Source of the DNA: an uncultured Actinomycetes bacterium | GTDB lineage: Bacteria; Actinomycetota; Thermoleophilia; Solirubrobacterales; 70-9 | Direction of reading: 5' to 3' | Assembly: GCA_946482365.1 (NCBI GenBank) | Contig: CAMLQY010000038.1 | Coordinates: 1 to 16,387 of the forward strand | Length of the DNA: 16,387 bases | Shown: piece by piece, positions 13,677 to 16,387 of the stretch | Position numbering within the stretch: the first letter of the stretch is position 1 | Layout: every line of letters starts with the position of its first letter | The notes under the pieces: model-generated | Told to the model about the DNA's origin: nothing | The model's input: the letters and a program-made list of their open reading frames with translations, nothing else | The model's database searches: none | Program-made: the position numbers and the translations under genes

Positions 13677-15284
13677 TCACTGGGCAAGCCGCCGGGCGAT
13701 GACCTTGAGGGCGAGGACCTCGTCCGCGCCCTCGAAGATCGACAGCACCCGGGCGTCGACGTAGAAGCGGCTGACCGGGAACTCCTCGGCGTAGCCCATG
13801 CCGCCGTGGATCTGCATCGCCTCGCGGGTCACCCACTCCGCGGCCCGGCACACGTAGGCCTTGACCATCGAGGCCTCCATCGCCCCCTCGCCCTGCGCCA
13901 TCAGGCGGGCGACGCGATAGGCGAACTGGCGGCTGGCCTGGATGATCACCGCCATCCGGGCCAGCTTCGCGCGCGTCAGCTGGAACTCGATGATCGGCTT
14001 GCCGAACACGTTCCGCTCCGAGGCGTAGTCGTAGGCGGCCTCGTAGGCGGCCTGCATCACGCCCACCGCCCGTGCCGCAGTCTGGATGCGGCCGTTCTCG
14101 AAGCCCGCCATCTGCATGTAGAAGCCGCGGCCGAGCCCCTCCTCGCCGCCGATCAGGTTCTCGCCGGGGACGTACCAGTTGTCGAACGCGACCTCGTAGG
14201 AGTGCATCCCGCGGTAGCCGATCGTGTCGATCGCGCGGCCCTCCATGCTGCCGCCCTCCTCCTGGCTGAGCTCGAAACCGTGGCCGGCGCCGCGCTCTTT
14301 CGGGACGATGAAGAGCGAGAGCCCCTTGTGGCCCTTCGAGCGGTCCGGGTCGGTCCGCGCCAGCAGCATGAACACGTCCGCCCTGGCGCCGAAGGTGCAC
14401 CAGGTCTTGACGCCGTTGATCCGCCAGCCGTCCCCGTCCCGGGTGGCCATCGTCCGCAGCGAGGCGACGTCGGACCCGTAGTCGGGCTCCGTCACGGCGA
14501 TCGCGGCCATCAGCTCGCCGCTCGCCAAGCGCGGCAGCCACTCCCGCTTCTGCTCCTCGGTGCCGCCGGCCAGGAGCGCCCGCGCCAGGATCTCGGGGCG
14601 GGTGACGAGCGAGCCGCCCACGCCCAGCGAGCCGCGCGAGAGCTCCTCGGTCGCGGCGACCATGGAGAGGTACTCGCCCTCGCCCTCAGCCGCGAAGCCG
14701 TCGTACTCCTCGGGGATCGAGACGCCGAACGTCCCCAGCTCGGACAGCCCTTCGATGATCTCCTCGGGAATGTCCTCGTTGTGGCGGTGGATCTCCTCGG
14801 CGATCGGACGGATCCGCTCCTCCGCGAAGCGCCGGAAGGTGTCCTGCACCATCACGAAGTCGTCGTCGAGGTGGCGCGGCCCCTGGGTCCCGCAGAGCTC
14901 GGAGAGGAACTCCGGGGAGCGATAGGCGCGGGCGAAGGCGAGGGCGGAGTCGAGAGCCCCCTGCTGGGCGCCCCACTCCTGCTCGCGACCCATGAGCCGG
15001 GTGGCGACGTCGTGGACGGCGTCGGCGACGAAGGCGCATGCGATGCGGGCCTCCTCGTCCCCCTTCTCTCCGTAGTCGAGGACGGCCCGAGCGATCTCGA
15101 CCGCCGCTGCGGCGTGCGCGAGGTCGTAGGCGAGGACCTGGTCGGCGTCGACGTCGCCATCGGCGGCCAGGCGCCTGAAGGCGCCCTCGACGACCGAGCC
15201 GGCGGTCTCTACGGCAGACGCGGCTGCGACGAGGTCGGGGTGCTCTGCGGATGCGGCGGTGGCGGAATCGGTTTCTTGTGGCAT
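13677..15284 (-). CDS. Acyl-CoA dehydrogenase with long N-terminal extension, probable (2S)-methylsuccinyl-CoA dehydrogenase
   Basis: This is a 535-residue FAD-dependent acyl-CoA dehydrogenase. The core begins near residue 142 and has the usual middle-domain motif AVTEPDYGSDVASL (263-276), the substrate/FAD segment INGVKTWCTFGARAD (289-303), and the C-terminal QIHGGMGYAEEFPVSRFYVDAR with the likely catalytic glutamate E518 in IFEGADE. An alpha-helical extension of about 140 residues precedes the core, where ordinary short-chain enzymes have none. Length, extension and GYRGMHSYEVAFDNW resemble (2S)-methylsuccinyl-CoA dehydrogenase of the ethylmalonyl-CoA pathway; this is recalled family knowledge, not an alignment. 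No crotonyl-CoA carboxylase/reductase or mutase gene is in the window to confirm it. I start at ATG 15284; a TTG at 15296 is in frame. Electrons would pass to electron-transfer flavoprotein. Confidence 0.88.
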   Translation of the reverse strand: MPQETDSATAASAEHPDLVAAASAVETAGSVVEGAFRRLAADGDVDADQVLAYDLAHAAAAVEIARAVLDYGEKGDEEARIACAFVADAVHDVATRLMGREQEWGAQQGALDSALAFARAYRSPEFLSELCGTQGPRHLDDDFVMVQDTFRRFAEERIRPIAEEIHRHNEDIPEEIIEGLSELGTFGVSIPEEYDGFAAEGEGEYLSMVAATEELSRGSLGVGGSLVTRPEILARALLAGGTEEQKREWLPRLASGELMAAIAVTEPDYGSDVASLRTMATRDGDGWRINGVKTWCTFGARADVFMLLARTDPDRSKGHKGLSLFIVPKERGAGHGFELSQEEGGSMEGRAIDTIGYRGMHSYEVAFDNWYVPGENLIGGEEGLGRGFYMQMAGFENGRIQTAARAVGVMQAAYEAAYDYASERNVFGKPIIEFQLTRAKLARMAVIIQASRQFAYRVARLMAQGEGAMEASMVKAYVCRAAEWVTREAMQIHGGMGYAEEFPVSRFYVDARVLSIFEGADEVLALKVIARRLAQ

Positions 15285-15292
15285 AGCCGGAG

Positions 15293-15298
15293 ACAATA
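15293..15298 (-). promoter_or_regulatory. Candidate -10 box for near-leaderless acyl-CoA dehydrogenase transcription
   Basis: On the minus strand TATTGT fits TANNNT and ends 8 nt before ATG 15284. No Shine-Dalgarno lies in between. If real, it means the dehydrogenase has its own promoter after the hairpin at 15318-15350, and it supports ATG 15284 over TTG 15296. Confidence 0.35.
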
Positions 15299-15317
15299 GA
15301 TCCCGCGGCCGTGCCTC

Positions 15318-15350
15318 GAGGTCTCGAGCGGGCCGATCGGCCCCGACCTC
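15318..15350 (-). terminator. Hairpin at the stop of the small barrel protein gene
   Basis: A perfect 14-bp palindrome, GGGCCGATCGGCCC (15330-15343), is enclosed by GAGGTC (15318-15323) and GACCTC (15345-15350). On the minus strand the structure overlaps the TGA stop codon. There is no T-tract. It probably ends or attenuates the small-protein transcript ahead of the dehydrogenase. Confidence 0.5.
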
Positions 15351-15636
15351 AGGTGAGCGTTCGCTCGATCCTCACCTCGCACATGTCCACCGATGCACGC
15401 GTGCCGGGCGTCTCCGACGAATCCATTTCGCTGAACACCTTGCCTCCGGCCTCCATGTCCTCCGCGCTCTCGAAGCGCTGAAGGACCACCGCCGTCCCCT
15501 GCGCCTCGTCGAACAAGACCTCGAGACCCGTGGCGGGCACGCCGGGCGGCGGCCCGTCCGACTCCTCGATGCGGGCGGCGAGCTCCTGCATCCGCTCGGC
15601 AGACACGTCGGTGAACCTGACGGCGCGTACGTACAT
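15349..15636 (-). CDS. Small dimeric alpha/beta-barrel-like protein (ABM superfamily type)
   Basis: This 95-residue soluble protein has a beta-alpha-beta-beta-alpha-beta pattern: strand YVRAVRF, helix SAERMQELAARIEES, strands GLEVLFDE and TAVVLQRF, helix SAEDMEAGGKVFSEM, and final strand CEVRIERTL. The phrase 'VVLQRFESAEDMEAG' resembles the Trp/Phe-Glu-Ser region of antibiotic-biosynthesis-monooxygenase-like proteins. Catalytic residues are not defined in this group, so no reaction is assigned. GAGGAGG sits 7 nt before the ATG, the strongest ribosome site in this half of the window, and a promoter-like sequence lies upstream. It lies between the acyl-CoA synthetase and the dehydrogenase on the same strand. 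Confidence 0.75.
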   Translation of the reverse strand: MYVRAVRFTDVSAERMQELAARIEESDGPPPGVPATGLEVLFDEAQGTAVVLQRFESAEDMEAGGKVFSEMDSSETPGTRASVDMCEVRIERTLT

Positions 15637-15666
15637 GACGAAGCCTCCTCGGTCGTGGGGATACCG

Positions 15667-15695
15667 ACCATATTCGGCCCGCCCCGATCCGTCGA
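15667..15695 (-). promoter_or_regulatory. Candidate promoter of the small barrel protein gene
   Basis: On the minus strand TCGACG (15690-15695) is followed by a 17-nt spacer and TATGGT (15667-15672). The start point would give a leader of about 24 nt holding the strong Shine-Dalgarno site. This is the best-spaced promoter-like pair noticed in the window. Confidence 0.4.
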
Positions 15696-15709
15696 GCCCC
15701 CAGCCCGAA

Positions 15710-16387
15710 TTAGTAGGTCCGCTGCGCCTCGCGCTGGCGCAGCTCGATCCGCCGGATCTTCCCCGTCAGGGTCTTCGGCAGCCCGTCGACGAACTCGATC
15801 CGCCGCGGGTAGGCGTAGGCGGAGAGGCGATCGCGCACGAAGGCCTTGATCTCCTCGGCGAGCTCGTCAGAGGGCTCGGCTCTCTCGGCGAGGACGACGA
15901 AGGCCTTGACCACCGAGCCGCGCCGCTCGTCCGGCGAGGCGACCGCGGCTGCCTCGGCGACCGCAGGGTGCTCGAGGCAGACCGACTCGACCTCGAAGGG
16001 GCCGATTCGGTAGCCGGCGGCGATGATCACGTCGTCGGCGCGGCCCTCGTACCAGACGTAGCCGTCCTCGTCTTCGCGGGCGGCGTCCTTGGAGTGGAAC
16101 CACTCGCCGCCGAAGGTCTCTTCGGAGGCCTCCGGCTGGCGCCAGTAGCCGAGCGGGTAGTGGGGATTGGAGCGGGCGCGGAGGCAGATCTCGCCGCGCT
16201 CGCCCTGGGGAACGGGGCTCTCGTCGGGGTCGAGGATCGCCACGTCCCAGCCGGGCATCGGCTTGCCCATCGAGCCTTCTCGCACCTCCATCCAGGGGAA
16301 GTTGCCGCAGAGCGGGTAGGACTCGGTGAGCCCGTAGTAGTCGAGGACGGTGACCCCGTACTGGTCGCGGAACCAGCGGATCGCCTC
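15710..16387 (-). CDS. Acyl-CoA synthetase (AMP-forming), C-terminal part only
   Basis: The frame is open to the window edge, so only the last 225 residues are seen. This ANL-superfamily adenylating enzyme joins a carboxylic acid to CoA at the expense of ATP. The fragment opens near motif A5 (LDYYGLTES, using bases up to 16387). It continues with GERGEICLRA, the A7-region GEWFHSKDAARE, the A8 hinge GRADDVIIAAGYRIGPFEVE and the C-terminal LPKTLTGKIRR with the catalytic lysine (A10). An ATG at 16291 lies inside the enzyme and is not the start. The sequence resembles acetyl/medium-chain acyl-CoA synthetases, but the chain-length-defining N-terminal domain is missing. It may supply acyl-CoA to the dehydrogenase downstream. 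Confidence 0.93.
   Translation of the reverse strand, partial: EAIRWFRDQYGVTVLDYYGLTESYPLCGNFPWMEVREGSMGKPMPGWDVAILDPDESPVPQGERGEICLRARSNPHYPLGYWRQPEASEETFGGEWFHSKDAAREDEDGYVWYEGRADDVIIAAGYRIGPFEVESVCLEHPAVAEAAAVASPDERRGSVVKAFVVLAERAEPSDELAEEIKAFVRDRLSAYAYPRRIEFVDGLPKTLTGKIRRIELRQREAQRTY

Noticed and set aside
13302..15299. 665-codon open frame on the plus strand opposite the acyl-CoA dehydrogenase and VOC genes
   Set aside because: It mirrors genuine coding on the other strand, is rich in Arg, Ala, Gly, His and Asp with no domain, and results from scarce stop codons in GC-rich DNA.

Overview
The window is about 16.4 kb of very GC-rich DNA with actinobacterial gene content. The order leuS, comEA, comEC on one strand is the arrangement seen in many Actinomycetota. 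The overall mix (acyl-CoA metabolism genes, a tandem TetR protein, Shine-Dalgarno-poor genes) suggests a deep-branching class such as Thermoleophilia/Solirubrobacterales. That placement is inference from content, not a phylogeny. Base 1 looks like the raw end of an assembled contig, because it runs into a 21-base C homopolymer. The other end cuts through an acyl-CoA synthetase gene.

Layout. Positions 1-4813, all on the minus strand: leuS (leucyl-tRNA synthetase), a small cupin closed by a hairpin terminator, comEA and the 5' part of comEC (DNA uptake). Positions 4814-5207 hold no gene but contain an elaborate inverted-repeat structure. Positions 5208-5879 (minus) encode a SpoIIM/DUF95-like membrane protein. 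It is divergent from a 473-residue regulator with two TetR DNA-binding domains (6160-7581, plus). After strong hairpins comes an aldo/keto reductase (7746-8531, plus), whose stop codon overlaps that of a convergent 14-helix MFS exporter (8528-10129, minus). A glutathione S-transferase-like protein (10231-10983, plus) is divergent from the exporter. A tRNA-Ala(GGC) gene (10996-11068, minus) follows.

From 11118 to the end everything is on the minus strand. In transcription order there is an acyl-CoA synthetase (partial), a small dimeric alpha/beta-barrel-like protein, an acyl-CoA dehydrogenase with a 140-residue N-terminal extension typical of (2S)-methylsuccinyl-CoA dehydrogenase, a VOC/glyoxalase-fold protein, a SAM methyltransferase and a saccharopine-dehydrogenase-like oxidoreductase. 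These look like acyl-CoA/lipid metabolism, although several appear to have their own promoters.

Genes work together most clearly in the comEA/comEC pair (DNA capture and translocation). There may also be a small stress or detoxification neighbourhood (TetR, reductase, exporter, GST-like protein), which is inference from position. The most unusual features are the paired inverted modules upstream of leuS, comEA and comEC lying in one frame separated by a single TAG, the tandem TetR protein, and the truncated reductase with overlapping convergent stops. No rRNA, CRISPR array, insertion sequence or prophage was recognised.
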